Counted from the stretch's first letter, positions 1 through 13,425 are shown. The stretch: DNA of 64,000 nucleotides from Nephromyces sp. MM_2019 (GCA_015657535.1 JADHZB010000751.1:1-64000), one strand, 5' to 3'. A program made the numbers and translations. Notes: generated from the letters alone by a model not told the origin.

Positions 1-248
1 AAATTGGGTATGAAGATGAGAAAGTGGGAGAAATTTCATAAAAAAGATAAGAAAGTGTGAATTAGCGGAATATAGCGATAATTTTTTATTGCTACCAACT
101 AATGCTATCAGTAAGAGCATACGATTTCTCAAATATAGAAGACTCCCTAGAGATTTACACATACAGCAGGCACAAAAAGCACACACACCAAGCACACATA
201 CAAAGCTCACACACAGCATACACCCCCACCCCCCCTCACCCCCCTCAC

Positions 249-3200
249 CAATCTAGCACACTCTGAAAAACGATCCAAGATCCACTCATCGCTCCAATCA
301 AGACCACTTCCACCCACATCACACACACCTGCACCATCTTCAACCTTCCCCGCCTTCTTCATCCCCATAAGACGCGCCAGCACACCCTCAGCCTTAAAGC
401 CTTCAGGGAAGTGTAGAGAAGCAAACTTCACTGCATTCCACAGTTTATTGCAAAAGTATCGATACGAGACGATTCTGTTGATATCTAAATTGATACTTCT
501 TCCTTGCATGGTGTAAGCCAGCAGCCCATAGCGAAGAGCATCAGCTCCACACTCCGGGATACCAGAGGGGAAGTCTTTTTTTTGGAGCTCTATAGAGCGT
601 TTAACCTGTAAGGAGGGGAGGGGGTTAGGGGAAAGGAAAAGGAAGATGAGGAGAAGGAGAGGGAGAGGGAGGAAGAGCAGGAAGAAGAGGAGAAGCATGA
701 AGAAACGAGGAAAAATATTTCCGGAAGGTTAAAGCCGTAACAGCTGAAAGCCAAAAAATAAAATCGCACACACACAAGACATCTTCCCTCACACGGCACA
801 TATACTCCACATACGCACACATCATAAAATCGCTCTCAGCTAACATAAATTCCACACAGAGCACCTCATCTTCACGCTCAAAACACAGCACACACACAGC
901 AAATGAATTACCTCTGATGCCGGAAGATTTCCTTCACGAATCTTCTCGTGAAGCTCCTCCAGAGTAACTCCATTGATTACTTCAATTGGATCGATGACAT
1001 TTCCCTTACTCTTACTCATCTTATGCCCATGAGCATCACGAATCATCGCGTGAAGATAAACTTCTCTGCGGAAAGTAAGCAAAAGCGAGAAGCATCTCAG
1101 CGCTGGAATGCAGAGTAGTGTGTGTACAAAAGTAAAGAGAATATGAAGAAGAGGAAGGAAGAAAAATATCAGTAAAAAAGCAGCCTTGAATTAATCAAAT
1201 TCCCATCATTCTGAAGAAATGAGGAGAAAAAGCTGAAGATTCTACTCATCTAGCAGTCATTAAGGGCTTTTTGGCTAAAACAGAGGCTTTTGCAAACAAC
1301 ACATACAGAGCGAGATACCTTCTTTATCGGGGCTTGAATCTATATAAGCTAATATACACAGTAGAGGGAGAAGGAGAACAAACAGGAAAGGAAAACACGC
1401 AGATGAACGATGAGATGTACCACCAAAATGAAAGCCCATACCACAACACACACATCACCCACGCACACCACACAAGCAGAGACCCACACAACACCAACAC
1501 GCTATACACAAGGCACAGCAGGCGCACACGCACAAACCAGGCACAGCACACGCACACACCCCAACTCCCCCAATCTATCACACACAAGCGAAAAAAAGCC
1601 TACTTGAAGGGCAGTTGATCAGTCAGCTGTAGAGACATCATCACCATCCTCGCAACCCAGAAAAAGAGGATATCTCGCCCAGTCTCAAGCAATGTGTTGG
1701 GAAAGAATAGCTTCATATCCTCCGTCTCATCAGGCCACCCCATAACACTGCACACACACGCACACAAAACAAAAATTCACAACGAGCCACTTAGATGCAA
1801 TAGGAAGGCCGAAGATAAACACACCAAAGGAGGGCTTAAAGGGCAAAAAGTGGGTGCTGCAGCAGTGAGAGCAGAAGGGAAAGGGAGGAGAAGAATACAT
1901 TCACACACACAGCTACACATATATATAGTATTAGGCAGAATATGCATATACACACATATACTGATACACACACTCACACACACGCCAGATCCACACAATA
2001 CATACCACATGCACAATGCACCAACACCAATACACACACACACACACACCAGAACCAATACCAACACACACCAGTACCCACACCACCATCAATATAGCAG
2101 CACACACATACACCAAAACCAACACACACCCCACCACATACAGTAACCCAGACACACACACAGCCTTCACCTGAAGGGAAAAAGACCGGAAGAAAACCAA
2201 GTATCCAACACATCCTGATCTCTCATTAACTGCACCTCTTCAACTCCCAAACGAGCTTTCGCACGACGTTCTGCATCTTCAAAGTCAATGCCAGGCACCC
2301 AAATATCTTCACTTTCTCCCTTTGGAAGAGGAGAAACTACACGATAAATGGGAATCTGATGACCCCAGAGTAGCTGCCGAGAGATGCACCTGCAGAAGTG
2401 TGTACATTTGTAAAGCATGATATTATCACGTGAAACGCAGCAAAAAACATCTAATAAGATGCTTGTGTGTCACAAAAAAGTGAAAAAGTAGGGCTTTTGA
2501 AACTTGCAGTGAGAAATGCTCACTCTCTAAGGGGTGTATGTACACTCGAGGTAATCACTGTGTCTGTGCAGGCTGGAAATTTCCGCGTTTAGTGGAGTTG
2601 TTCTATTCTTCTAGGGTTGTGGTGCAATGTGTGTGGATATTATGGAAAAACTGAAAGTTGGGATTTCAGGCATGTGCGAGAATACATTGTAAGAGAGGGA
2701 ACAGAGTAGCTTTTGGGTTTCAAACCCATGAAGCCCAGTACACACACTCAAATAACACATATACACCTTCGCAAATAGGAACATCATAGCAAAATAAAGG
2801 GGATTCCAAAAATGTGAGGAAAAAGAATGACGCACACAAGCGAATTGCAACGGGACATACAACGATGAAAAATGATACACCACACAGGCACGCACCACAT
2901 ATAACACACATACCAGATACACCATACACACCACACACACAAACGATAAACTGATACCACAAATCAACATAAACACGCCCAAACGCACACAAACACGCCC
3001 AAATACACACAAACACGTATACACCATACGCAAACACAAACACACATACACTCCGACACACACATTCACACACACCAACTGACCAGTCTCTAATATTCTC
3101 CAGCCACTGAAACCAAGTCTGGTCGAAACTGGAGGGAATTAGCTTCAAATCTCCGCTTTTCACAGCCTCAACAGCCCTAGCTGCCATCTGCTTGCAGTCA

Positions 3201-5720
3201 ACATACCACTGAGGAAGAGGCATGTACTCGATAATGTCGTGGCTTCTCGAACACACAGGCAAAAACATCTTCTTCTGGTTCGGGAATTTGCCCACCAACA
3301 AGCCCTGCAAATGAGAAACCCGGGGGAATCTTCAGCGTATAGTTCTCCCTCCTAACACACACCTACATGCTGAATTAAAGGCAGATGACACACAGAAAAG
3401 ACGAAAAAAACACTACTTGGGAACACTACACACTGGAAAGCAGCTAAGAAAATCAACCACACACACAGAAAGATTATCATGCATACAAGAGCACCACATA
3501 TGCAATGAGATACAGTATCCAGCGTGGATCATCACATAATGCGACGTTTATCGCACACACATACCATGACACATGATATCGCACACATCTCCACACCCTT
3601 ACATACACATCACCACATAAACCACGCATACCACCACATAGATTCACGCACACACCCACATACGCCACACACACGCACACACCACACACACACTACACAC
3701 ACCACACACATACTTCCCCCACCCCACTCCACTCACCAACTCCTTCAACTTCTTTTCAATCACTTCACGACACTCAAAGCGATGCATTCCCGCAAACAAC
3801 TCCCCTCCCACTTCATTGATCTTCCCATCTTCAGTGAAGATATTTATCGTCTCCAATTTATGCCTCCTTCCCATTTCATAATCATTTTTGTCGTGTGCGG
3901 GAGTAATCTTCACAGCACCCGTTCCAAACTCCATATCTACTTCTGCATCAGCGATAATCTTCATCACTCTTCCCTCAACAAACGGATGAAGAAGCTCTTC
4001 TCCAATGAGATCTTTATACCTCTCATCTTCAGGATGAACTGCTACTGCAGTATCTCCCAGCATTGTCTCTATACGAGTAGTAGATACTTCTATTCTCTTG
4101 TGTATTGGATCTTTCTTTAGTTGATAGCAAAAGTTCCAGAGATAGCCTACTTCTACCGGTTTTGGATAGCCTGGGGATCGGGAGGTGGGTTGGATACAGA
4201 TTTTGCACACACGGGATTGAATGTGTGGGAGGGTAGTGGTCGCATACGTGGAATAGCGTGTGTGTGTGTATGCGATGGTGGTGGAATAGAGGGGATTGAG
4301 AGAGATTGTGTGGTGGTGCTTGAAGATAAACACAGGATGAAGTTAGTGTAATGATTGAAGACTCACACTCAGCCATGCCACAATTTAACATAGATACCAC
4401 ACACACAGAGACATGACACGTACACACACACAAAGACGCACACACACTTACCAGGTACTTTAATTTTTGTGGGTTTATCAATCTCTTCAGTATCTACTTC
4501 TATCTCAGAGAGAGCTGTTCTCAAGTGTGAACACCAGCTAACCAGCCTGCTTGCCCTGTATATTATTCCAGCATCATACATCCTCACAAAGGCATGTGTT
4601 ACGGCTTTAGATCGCTGACTATCCATAGTGAATACTTCTCTACTCCAGTCTACACTACAACCCATTGATCTGTAAAAGAAAAGGAAGAAGCAGACTGAAG
4701 TACGCTTAAGAATGGATGAATAGCACACATACATTCATACATACAGAGAGATATACACGATTGAAGATACACACTTGCAGGTACACACAGATATAAACAC
4801 ACACAATTATTCACAGGTACACACAGATATACACACGCTAACAGACACACAAACAAATCAACAAAGACACACCTCAGCTGCTCAATGATTCGATTCCCAT
4901 ACGTATCCTTCCACTTCCATACTTTTGAAATGAACTCTTCTCTACTAAAGTCATGCCTAGTCTTGTTCTCATGCTTTTGGATGTGCTTCTCCACTACAGT
5001 TTGAGTTGCTATTCCTGCATGATCGATTCCAGGCACCCAAAGGGTAACAAAACCACACATCCTTTTCCTGAGAAGTAGCACACATACACACAAAACAGTA
5101 ATAGAGTGCAAGACAGGGCAAGCTCAAAGATTCATTGGGAGCTTCTAGAGGGCGGGAATACGATAGTTAAGAGTCATGCAAAGATCCAGGTTCTCCCTCA
5201 TAAAAAAAAGCAACACAAAAAGATACAGGCAACCAAAACGACACACAAGTCAGCCAAACTACCCACAGATCAAGAACCGATATGGAGGGATAAAAATCAG
5301 CAGATATCTAGCGGCAAAGAGAAATATTTACATAAAGCACAAGCACACACACCACACACACACCAATACACAACATTTTCCAACCTAAAAGAGCAAACTT
5401 CGCCTCCTATCGCACACTTTTTCTTAGCCCAACTACTCCCCTTCTCTTTTACACGCATCCCATTAAATAACACGCATTTACCAGCGAGCTATAGCATCTT
5501 CAATTGCTACTGTTAGAGCATGCCCGATATGAAGAGAACCAGTAACATTAGGTGGGGGTATTACCATGATGAACTTCTCGCTATGCTTTGCAACTCTCGC
5601 AGCATCTAACCGTGGAGTAAACACATTGTTTTCTTCCCATTTCTTATACACACGAGCCTCTATCTCCTTAGGATCATAAGAAGTAGATTTTCCACTATTG
5701 GCTGCCCCTAAAGTGTACAT
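249..5720 (-). CDS. Valyl-tRNA synthetase (cytosolic type), 3' end beyond the window
   Basis: Class I synthetase that charges tRNA-Val with valine. Nine exons join with matching phase: 5482-5720, 4873-5067, 4452-4669, 3737-4170, 3084-3304, 2171-2389, 1604-1747, 912-1065 and 249-605, giving the first 727 residues. Visible in order are the [15 protein letters not shown] region (HIGH at residues 64-67), the [13 protein letters not shown] block, the editing-domain block with [12 protein letters not shown], the [14 protein letters not shown] block, the KMSKS motif at residues 572-576, and the [18 protein letters not shown] block leading to the anticodon-binding domain. The anticodon domain is cut off by the window edge; a tentative tenth exon is 96-142. 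The chosen ATG (5720) has an in-frame TAA a few codons upstream, so there is no long N-terminal extension unless another exon exists. Introns are UG-rich on the sense strand. Identity is secure; individual junctions are inferred. Confidence 0.96.
606..722 (-). promoter_or_regulatory. Long polypyrimidine tract before a ValRS 3' splice site
   Basis: Read on the sense (minus) strand, about 115 nt of almost uninterrupted C/T sequence end in CCTTACAG at the acceptor of ValRS exon 9. Polypyrimidine tracts bind U2AF-type factors during 3' splice-site recognition; this one is far longer than usual. It is directly visible as the purine-only stretch on the plus strand. Confidence 0.75.
1440..3720. repeat. 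Scattered CA/TG microsatellite blocks inside ValRS introns
   Basis: Dense CA-type runs on the plus strand occur around 1440-1590, 1890-2160, 2880-3080 and 3550-3720, all inside ValRS introns between the coding exons. On the transcribed sense strand they read as UG repeats, often beginning a few bases after the 5' splice site. They give rise to long spurious frames on both strands. Confidence 0.8.
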
Positions 5721-5729
5721 ACAGTAAGC

Positions 5730-6370
5730 TCTTTTGCTTTAGAAAAAGCAGCATGAACATGGACGAAGAGGTAATTTGTTGAGCTAAGAATATTACATGT
5801 GTTAAGCATGATTTTGGCGTTTTTTGGAAAAAATCATCGACGAAAAACAAAAAGTGGATGTTGAACAGTAGAAAAGCAAAAAAAAGAGGGCGAAAGAGAG
5901 AACGATAGGGATAGAGAAAGAGAAAAAGGGAGAACCATGAGAGAAAAAGAGACAAAACAGAGAAACATGAAAGAACAAGAGAGAAACGAGAGAAAAAGAG
6001 AGAAAAAATAGAGAAGCCTAGAATGAGAAAAAAAAAGAAGATAAATGAGAGAAAGATATAAAAGCTACAGAAAAAGATGAAGACATAACAAAAATTAAAG
6101 AGATAGAAGCTGAGAGAAAGAATCAAAGTTATATACAGAGATGAAAGGAGTTATTCACCCTACACAATATAGGATGCATTTGGGCAAAAACTTTCGCATA
6201 TCTTCAGAGAGTCTTCGCTTTCCCAAAAATTCTACCTGCAGCCTTCTCCTTGGAAGACATCCTCCTAACACCAGACAAAATTCTCCTCTGCAAAACCCTG
6301 AAGCAGCTATTCGAACAAAACGCCGTCTTGAAATTTCAAAACTTCAATCTTCCGAGCGAAATATGGGGCT
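5730..6370. other. ValRS upstream region with polypurine tract and a protein-like fragment
   Basis: About 5880-6130 is a GA-rich polypurine tract on the plus strand (repeats of GAGAAA type) directly upstream of the ValRS start, so it is pyrimidine-rich on the ValRS sense strand and may be promoter or 5' UTR. Immediately after it, a plus-strand frame from about 6143 to a stop at 6370-6372 reads as a plausible peptide (about 75 codons, including LPAAFSLEDILLTPDKILL), but no start, partner exon or family was recognised. It could be a gene remnant. Confidence 0.4.
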
Positions 6371-6376
6371 AAAAAC

Positions 6377-6610
6377 ATGTCGAAAACAAAGAAAGACAGC
6401 AACAAATTGAAGCAGCTACATGAGGCTGTAGTCTCGGGTTAACGCTAAAAAACACAGAAAAGCCATGAAGAAACATTAGTCACCGCGTGTGACAAAAATT
6501 CCATCTTTGAAGCCAAAACGTTAAAAAGAGAATACACTCGGGATTTCATAACAGATATTAAGCGTCCAGCTAATACTAGAAGGATACAATGCATCATCAT
6601 TAGGTTTTAA
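6377..6610 (+). CDS. Possible small two-exon gene start, unidentified
   Basis: An ATG at 6377 opens a lysine-rich frame of 21 codons (MSKTKKDSNKLKQLHEAVVS). A 42-bp GT-AG interval (6438-6479) would join it in phase to a second open stretch containing the residues CDKNSIFEAKTLKREYTRDF. Several other short exon-like frames follow to about 7450 (for example one starting GDEAASRKKFMKSTKD near 6640) but I could not connect them by phase. No family was recognised; it may be a real lysine-rich gene, a pseudogene, or chance. Confidence 0.25.
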
Positions 6611-7645
6611 AAAAACAATGAGCGCTTTATCTGCAGGGTGATGAGGCAGCCAGTAGAAAGAAATTTATGAAGAGTACAAAAGACACAATTGAGGGCAAAA
6701 AAATAGAAATAGAGGAGGCGTATTAGAGCCAGCTAACCAAACACAAACCGGATTTCATCAATTTAAACACAAGTAGAGACAAAGTAATCTCGTCCCTAGG
6801 TTTAGCAGATTCAAACCAGGTCCGCCCCGTGCCAAAATTGGTGCAGCAAAAGAGGAATGTACCAAAAAAGTAGCAAAAAATACAATTTTCCTTTAATTTT
6901 TGAAGAAATAATGCGTAAGCTATCTTCAAATGGCTGAGAGTTCACCAACTCTTCATATGATTTAGTGTAATCTCCCCTATACTGCCTATGAAAAGAGCAG
7001 GAATTAAAAATCAACCTGTGGAGTGATATTCGTACGAGGTAAAGACAAAGCAAAAAAAATCTTTGACATAATGAGTCTAAGCAATGAGTTTACTCATAGT
7101 GGCCAAAAGAACGGAGGATTTAACATTTTTTTTCGACTTCATCCAGTGAGGCCAAAAATCATCAAAAAACCACCAAAGACAAATGTAAAAAGAAGGGATG
7201 AGAAAGATAACAAGTGCTCTGCATATTGTTAGAGCGCAAGCACAAAAATTGGTTGAAAAAAAAGCCGAGGAAGCTGCATTTTACGCCTGTTTAAAATCCA
7301 TAAAAATCGCTTAAAACCAGCGCTGACAGTAGAACTTGAAGAAAAAAAAAAGTTCGCTGCCGCCTAAGCTTCAAACACCAGAAAGAAAGAGCTTTCAACA
7401 CTACATCAAGAATGCAGACGAATGTAGCAAACGGGCTCCTGTGAAATAATTTTACGTCAAACTCACACTTATGCGGACTTCACGGAATAAGGGACTGTAA
7501 TCACTGCTTTATCTTCTTCTGCTTTATGACAAGCCATTTGCTTAGTTCAAGAAGGGTATTTTTGTCATTTTATGGGAGACTGCCAAGCCAATGATTGCAG
7601 CCACACATTCCTCAGGTTCGTCTCCTCTAACATGAATCCTTTTTC

Positions 7646-7700
7646 GGTTGATTTCAATGATCGTAAGAGGTTGATTTCAATGATCGTAAGAGGTTGATTT
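7646..7700. repeat. 23-bp tandem repeat, 2.4 copies
   Basis: Two exact copies of a 23-bp unit (7646-7668 and 7669-7691) are followed by a 9-bp partial third copy. They lie in a gene-poor stretch. Exact identity suggests a recent duplication. Confidence 0.9.
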
Positions 7701-7880
7701 AAGCATGATGGCTAAGCATACGATACGGTACAGGATTAGCAGTTCCGTCACCGAGTCCTAAAACGCCCGCCATACGGTAGGTAACAAGGAGCAATCGCTC
7801 AAAATTAAGAAGAGGGGCGAAACTCTGGTACCAGTTTAATTTTGAGGTTAGGGAAGCGCAAAAAAAAGTTTGCATAAAGT

Positions 7881-8117
7881 GACCAGAGTGAAAAAACAAT
7901 GAATAACCCTCGAAATTGCGCGAATCTACTGAAAAAACAGCGAGAAACACTCTATATGGAGTGACTAGAGTGAAAAAAAAACGAGCCCCCTAAATCCCCT
8001 GAATCTATTAAAAAAACAGTGATAAACCCTATAAAATTAAATGGCTATACGGCAAAATCGACGAAAAACCCTCTAAAATGTGTGACTCTACTGAAAATAC
8101 AAAAAAAAACAATAAAT
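7881..8117. repeat. Degenerate ~41-bp minisatellite with phased A-tracts, about six units
   Basis: Units begin at about 7881, 7922, 7962, 8001, 8043 and 8084, a spacing of 39-42 bp. Each unit starts with a GA/GG-x-CTA-like box, then an A-tract of 4-9 bases, then a GCGA/AACCCTC-like box. A seventh, weaker unit may precede at about 7840. The period is close to four helical turns, so the A-tracts lie on one face of the helix. No reading frame spans the array. Confidence 0.7.
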
Positions 8118-11100
8118 TTTCCGAGATTATACTCCAATAGGCATTATCATTGCTTTAAACAGTGAAAAAGTGCGTAGTTTCCTGCGTTTTACCGCTGAAC
8201 TTTTCTGAGTTTAGTCTTCGGTTTCTTTGGTTTGTCAGAGTCAGACGCCCACCAATATGCAGCTGATGTTCTCTAGACTAACAAAGGGTTGATTTGCAGT
8301 TGGCGAACAGTCACTGCGAAGAATCTACCTCCAAAGTTTGGTTTTATCGGACACACTTTGCCTTATCCTAACCTACTTCCCCCTGATCTATTCGTAGCTC
8401 ATGAAGAGAATAGCATCCCAAATATAAGGAAACAGTTAAAACAGCATTGCAAGCGGTGTGTGTTAATTGTGGAGATTTTCTAAAATCATAATGTAAGCCA
8501 CTTACTGCTTTTCAGAACATTTAGGATGCTAATTCTTGCTGCTGCTGCATCAAGATTCTTCGAAAAAAGGATTTGAGATTTGATAGTTTAATAGTAAAGT
8601 TTGGAGTAATTGCGGAACATTCTGAAGACTGGAAAGGTATCAGTTTAGTCTGTCTTGGATGATTGATTTTCGATGTAAACCACCTACGGATTTTACACTT
8701 CCTAAAGCTTTCCTTTCTCGTTTTGCAAATTATTTATTTTTATTGAATATATGTTTTAAGTCTGTTCCTACCTATCATACTCGATATATTTTCGTAATTT
8801 TTACTGTGCCGCCACCTCTGGTAGAAGTGATCGCCTTTGGAAAGTTTGATTTATAGGCCTCACAGACAGCATTCCTGGTGAATAATTGAATTACCGCAAG
8901 TAGCGGGTGTCCTGCACATGAAAAAACATTGGTCTGTTCGCATTTTTCGTAATTGAATTCTGAACCAGTGTATATTAGCTAAATACTTTGTATTTTCCTC
9001 GGGGTACGCTGAAGGACAAGGTTTTCTACGTAAAAGTACACTTCTTTTCAGTATGACAGCAACGCTAATTCGTCAGCAAAGGTCGCCAAAATTTCTAGAA
9101 AAACAGATAAAATATCTGCGGAATGCGGCAAACTAGATTCCGTTGCACTTGGAAATTTCAAAGTTTCATCTCAATTTTTGACCACTGCAAATGTTGAAGT
9201 CTTTAACTGCCGCAGAACCACGCAAAATGCAATTATGTAGAAAGTTTATTGTGTTGTTCTGTCCACGTTGTAATTTGGGTTGCCATGTACTGCGAATTTC
9301 TCTGTGCATACAGCTCCACATAGTTCAAGCCCCCGTTAAAGCACTTGATAAAGTAGCAAAAGGATATTTTTTTGACCAGAAGCTCATTTTTATCTAAATT
9401 TAGTTCTTTGTTTAATAAAAATCTTCGATTATTTCTAACTGGAATGAAAAAAGTTTCAACTCATTATGTAAAATGGTGTGAATGAACCAGAAAGCTTTTG
9501 CAAGGCTTTCTACGGGCAAGACTTTTTTACGGGTTTATTGCTGAAATTTAGTAAGCTTATTCTACATGTTTTGGTAAAAACGTGAATATTAGTGGGCATA
9601 GCATGATGCGTCATCGGTTCTTACAGGAGTAATTTCATATGAAAATCGCGTGAGCCTCTCTATCGTGATATATTTTCTTGAGCAAACAGTATCTTGATAT
9701 GACTGTGCCAGAGTTTCTCGCTGTATTCATAGCGATGCGTTTGATTGTTTGACCTCAATTCTAAAAAACAGCAATTACTTCTTTATAAATACCTAAGTGG
9801 TGCAAAATCTCAAGCCTTTTCGAGATTTCAATTTTTTGTTGGGAGATTATACGGTAGAGCTAGCAAGTATAACGCTTTGTTGTAAAAAACAGCTCTGAAA
9901 ATAGCCTCTGCCATGCATACTTCGAACAAGGAAACTCTATTGCAAGTGGGTATAATCAGCGCATTTTCTCAGCATAACTGAAAATTTATTATTGGGGTAT
10001 TATAAATACACACACATCCCTACCGCAGACAATCGTGTTGAAATGAGTTTTATGAGCCAATTGCAACGAGGTAACCGATATTTCTCGCTATTTGAGGCAA
10101 AAAGTTTCCATGATGTTTGCATAGCTGGTAATATCCTCTCAATCTACTTTTTCATGTGGGTTACCTGCCCTTTGGACCCTTTGTATTTGGTACCTCGAAG
10201 AAACTAATGAGATATTCTCATCATTCGCACTGTTTATGCTATTATTGCTACTATGTTACTCACTGAAAATGGACCCAGAATAACACGAAGCAGAACGCAA
10301 TTATTATTCCGAGTATTAATTTCGTACATACACTTTGAACGCACTTCAACTATTTATTTTTCTCTATCTCGTCTGCCTTGTGGGGAAGCTACGGCGATTC
10401 TAGCCTCCTTCATATCCATGCCTCCCAATTTTTTTCGGTTCTATCAAGGCAGAACGCTAGTATTAAATAGAGTCTCGCATATATTTGAAAGATTTTCTGC
10501 GTACCATCATCTTTTTCAAAGCCAAACACAATGTATAAGCTGTGGAGACAACAGGAAAATGAATCTTGTGCTTGGTCAATAAGACAGAAGGATTATTTGA
10601 TGAGAAAATCCAAAAAAACAAATTTAATGCAGATAGCATTTCACCTGGCACCAAAGTGGATTGAATAATAGTTATTTATGCGGAGAAATTAAAGATTAAA
10701 AAAAGTACGCTATTAAGTAGATTTAAAGGCTTTTAAACAAAGATTCCTATAATACAGAACTGCTGCTTGAAAAAATGCTATGGACTTGTGATGATACCTC
10801 AATTATTGGGACTAGAAGTTGACAGCTTAAGTTTTTTAGTTTTACGCCGCTTTTAGGCAGTAGATATCACGTATGGCATGCATAGATACCTTCTGGTAAG
10901 TTCATTTTATGAGTTTGTTAGCTGCAAACCCTTTTTTTACCACCATTACAGTTAGTACTGTTTTTCTACAAGTTACTCAGCGGCTTGAATAAGGGATCTT
11001 CCGCTTCGTGTGCTAGCGCTATTTAAGGGTAACTTCATTTTTAATGGGTATAGCATACGGCTTGCGTTGGTGTGTAAAACAAGAGGATGATGTTGTATTC

Positions 11101-11400
11101 AAGCGTCCGGGTTAGGCGGCAATTACCTTCCTGCGGATTTCTGGGTAAGTTACCGTATACGAAGCTCATTACCTGCATGGCCATATAAAACTTGAGATTT
11201 CCCAGAACAAAGTTGCGTAGCAGTTCACTTGATTCATGCCTGTTATGCCTATTGGGCCAAATCGATTCGTGTGCCATCTCTTTGGCTACTGGTGTTTCAT
11301 TCCCTGTAGCCTAATCAGGCTTACAGGCGGAAGGAGATGCAGAGGCAGAGGCAAAATGGAACGGGCAACACACACAACCGAATGAGGGGTGCTACTTCCA
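8118..11400. other. Gene-poor interval
   Basis: I found no recognisable coding exon, RNA gene or mobile element here. Base composition is moderate. The longest ATG frame is 109 codons at 10253-10582 on the plus strand; it has no recognisable motif and I could not join it to neighbouring frames. From about 11300 the sequence becomes more GC-rich, leading into the plus-strand gene at 11652, and may hold its promoter. Confidence 0.4.
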
Positions 11401-11651
11401 GCCTAACAGGGGATATTAGAGAGCCCGCCGAGGAGGATTTCGTTTATGTCCATCCTTGCGGGGAACGTAGCGCGTGAACAGCTCATACTTAACGGTTGAG
11501 CTCTCCTCTCAGCTTGCTGGTCTGCTGCGAGCAATCATTGCACATACACATCGCACATCTGTTGACTTTGCCTGCTTTTCCTGGAAATAATTTCAGTACG
11601 AAAGCGGTAAAAAAGTTACTTTCTTGCCATCGCAAAACCTGGTTGACAAAG

Positions 11652-13425
11652 ATGTTGAATTTTTTACCGGTAAGGCATCCGTCAGTTTCTCTCCTTTACG
11701 GAAAGCGAGCTGTGCAGAGGATCGCAGTCGGCGGATCACAGGTTGCTTTCCCACGAACAACGGCTCACGAGGTTGAGCTCCCGCAAAAACTCGTGGACTC
11801 GTTGTATGACCATATAGAGGATGCTGAAAAAACCTTCCATCGTGGTGCATACCAGCCTTTAAAATGGAAACAGTTTATGGAATTGAAGTAAGATTGGTTT
11901 TTGTAGTAGTGGCCTTCTTTGTAGTTCCCTGCTTAGTAGTAGCCTCTACTTTATTCTGGAGCAAGAAAACCATATTTGGTCGTCTTCATGTCGTGAGTTT
12001 CGAAAGTTTGCGTAGAGTAGTAGTTTATGTTGTAGCTCATTGATCATTGATATTTACAAGGCTTGGAGCCTTAGTAGGTCCTATGTGCGTTGCGGTTAGT
12101 TTATGTTTATCTTCTGGAGCTTTGCTGCCGCCGCTATATGTACTCCAACATGCAGCATAATTGTTAGCTCATAATAATTGCGGCTCTCTTTGTCAGCAAA
12201 AGTTTTCTTGCTAGTGCTGCGTCGAATTTTTGGCTTGTTCTAAAGCATAGGATTTGACTTCTAAAGGTTGTATCGCTGGCTTTATTGATGCGCTATATAT
12301 TCACTTAAAACACAGAATAAGCTGTTCCCCCTTTGTTTCTGTTTGCTTTCGCAAATTTTTTACTGGCTATTCTCTGAAATAATTTGCACTTTATGTAAAG
12401 GCCCTTGTCGTCATATTTTTTTAGCGGGCTTACATGTTATGGACAAAAATTGGTAGCAAAATCCCTTGAATGTACTTTTGGTCTTAAGAACGTCAAAATT
12501 TTGGAAATTCTACGTGTTTCCACGCTAATCTGGCTTTGTCTAATTGCATTTCAGTGAAGACTACATTTGATACCATATTTGTTTTGTTGCAATGAACATG
12601 CCCTTTGTTGTTAGAGCGCGCTCTACCTGATTTCAATGAAGCAGAACGGATGCTATCCTGACTATTAGGCGACTTCTCTCCTAAATTTTTATGTTTTCTT
12701 AATTTTTATTGGAAAGCAATTGCTCTTCATGTTAAATTGAGAGATTAACTGAGAATTTGTATATCCAAAAAAATCATTCCGTGGACTTAGTTTATCTGAT
12801 GCACTCTATCTTATTTTGATTAGTATACTTTTGTATGACTCACCAATAATGTGCCTCTGCTGCTGTGCAATTTTTTTGCCTTTTCCTTAAGTTACTCACT
12901 TTACTTTTGTGTGTTTACCACGAGTTTAAGGGTGTCTTGAGGGATCTCGTTAAATTACTTGTTTTTCACAGCGAATACATTTTCAAGTTTCGTTCTCATT
13001 CATGTGGTAGAATTTCGGCGATTTTTCTTCTTATGCTGTATAACATTACACTTGGTTCGTGTAAACCACTCAGTTTATGTGAACAAAATTTTTGCTTTTT
13101 GCAAGTCTCTATTGAGATGAAGTTACTAGTTTCATGACACTCCTTGGAATCTGCTTTTTTTTTATGGATAATACCCATGGAAATATCTTTTAATTTTTCT
13201 TTGATACGAAACCACAGGTTGGACGCATTTCACTTCATGGAAGCAGCTCAAGCAGGAGAAGCTGCTTCCAGGTCAGCTTTGGCTGGTATTGATTGGTTTC
13301 CGAAAATTATGACTCTCTATTCGGGGCAGAAGTCGACGATGGAATCTAAGTTGCTGACCCAGATAGTGAAGCCACAATTTTCGTATACAGTGCATGGCAG
13401 CGTTAATGCGGCCATGCGTAAATAA
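11652..13425 (+). CDS. Unidentified 147-residue protein, two exons, possible organelle leader
   Basis: Exons 11652-11887 and 13218-13425 join in phase (AA|G) across a 1.33-kb intron with a GTAAGA donor and CACAG acceptor, giving 147 residues. The N-terminus (MLNFLPVRHPSVSLLYGKRA) has no acidic residue in its first 30 positions and carries Arg/Lys, Ser and hydrophobic residues, as in mitochondrial leaders. The middle contains LVDSLYDHIEDAEKTFHRG, and the C-terminal half has an Ala-rich stretch (MEAAQAGEAASRSALAGIDW). I do not recognise the family; a small mitochondrial inner-membrane or ribosomal accessory protein is possible but unproven. It is the only well-supported plus-strand gene in the left half. 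The start is the only ATG in the open frame. Confidence 0.6.

Noticed and set aside
1931..2213. Minus-strand frames of 79-89 codons made of Val/Cys repeats
   Set aside because: They are translations of the TG/CA repeat within a ValRS intron; coding exons of ValRS flank them in a different reading.
10253..10582. 109-codon plus-strand ATG frame
   Set aside because: No recognisable motif, no neighbour exon in phase, and a competing frame on the other strand; chance cannot be excluded.
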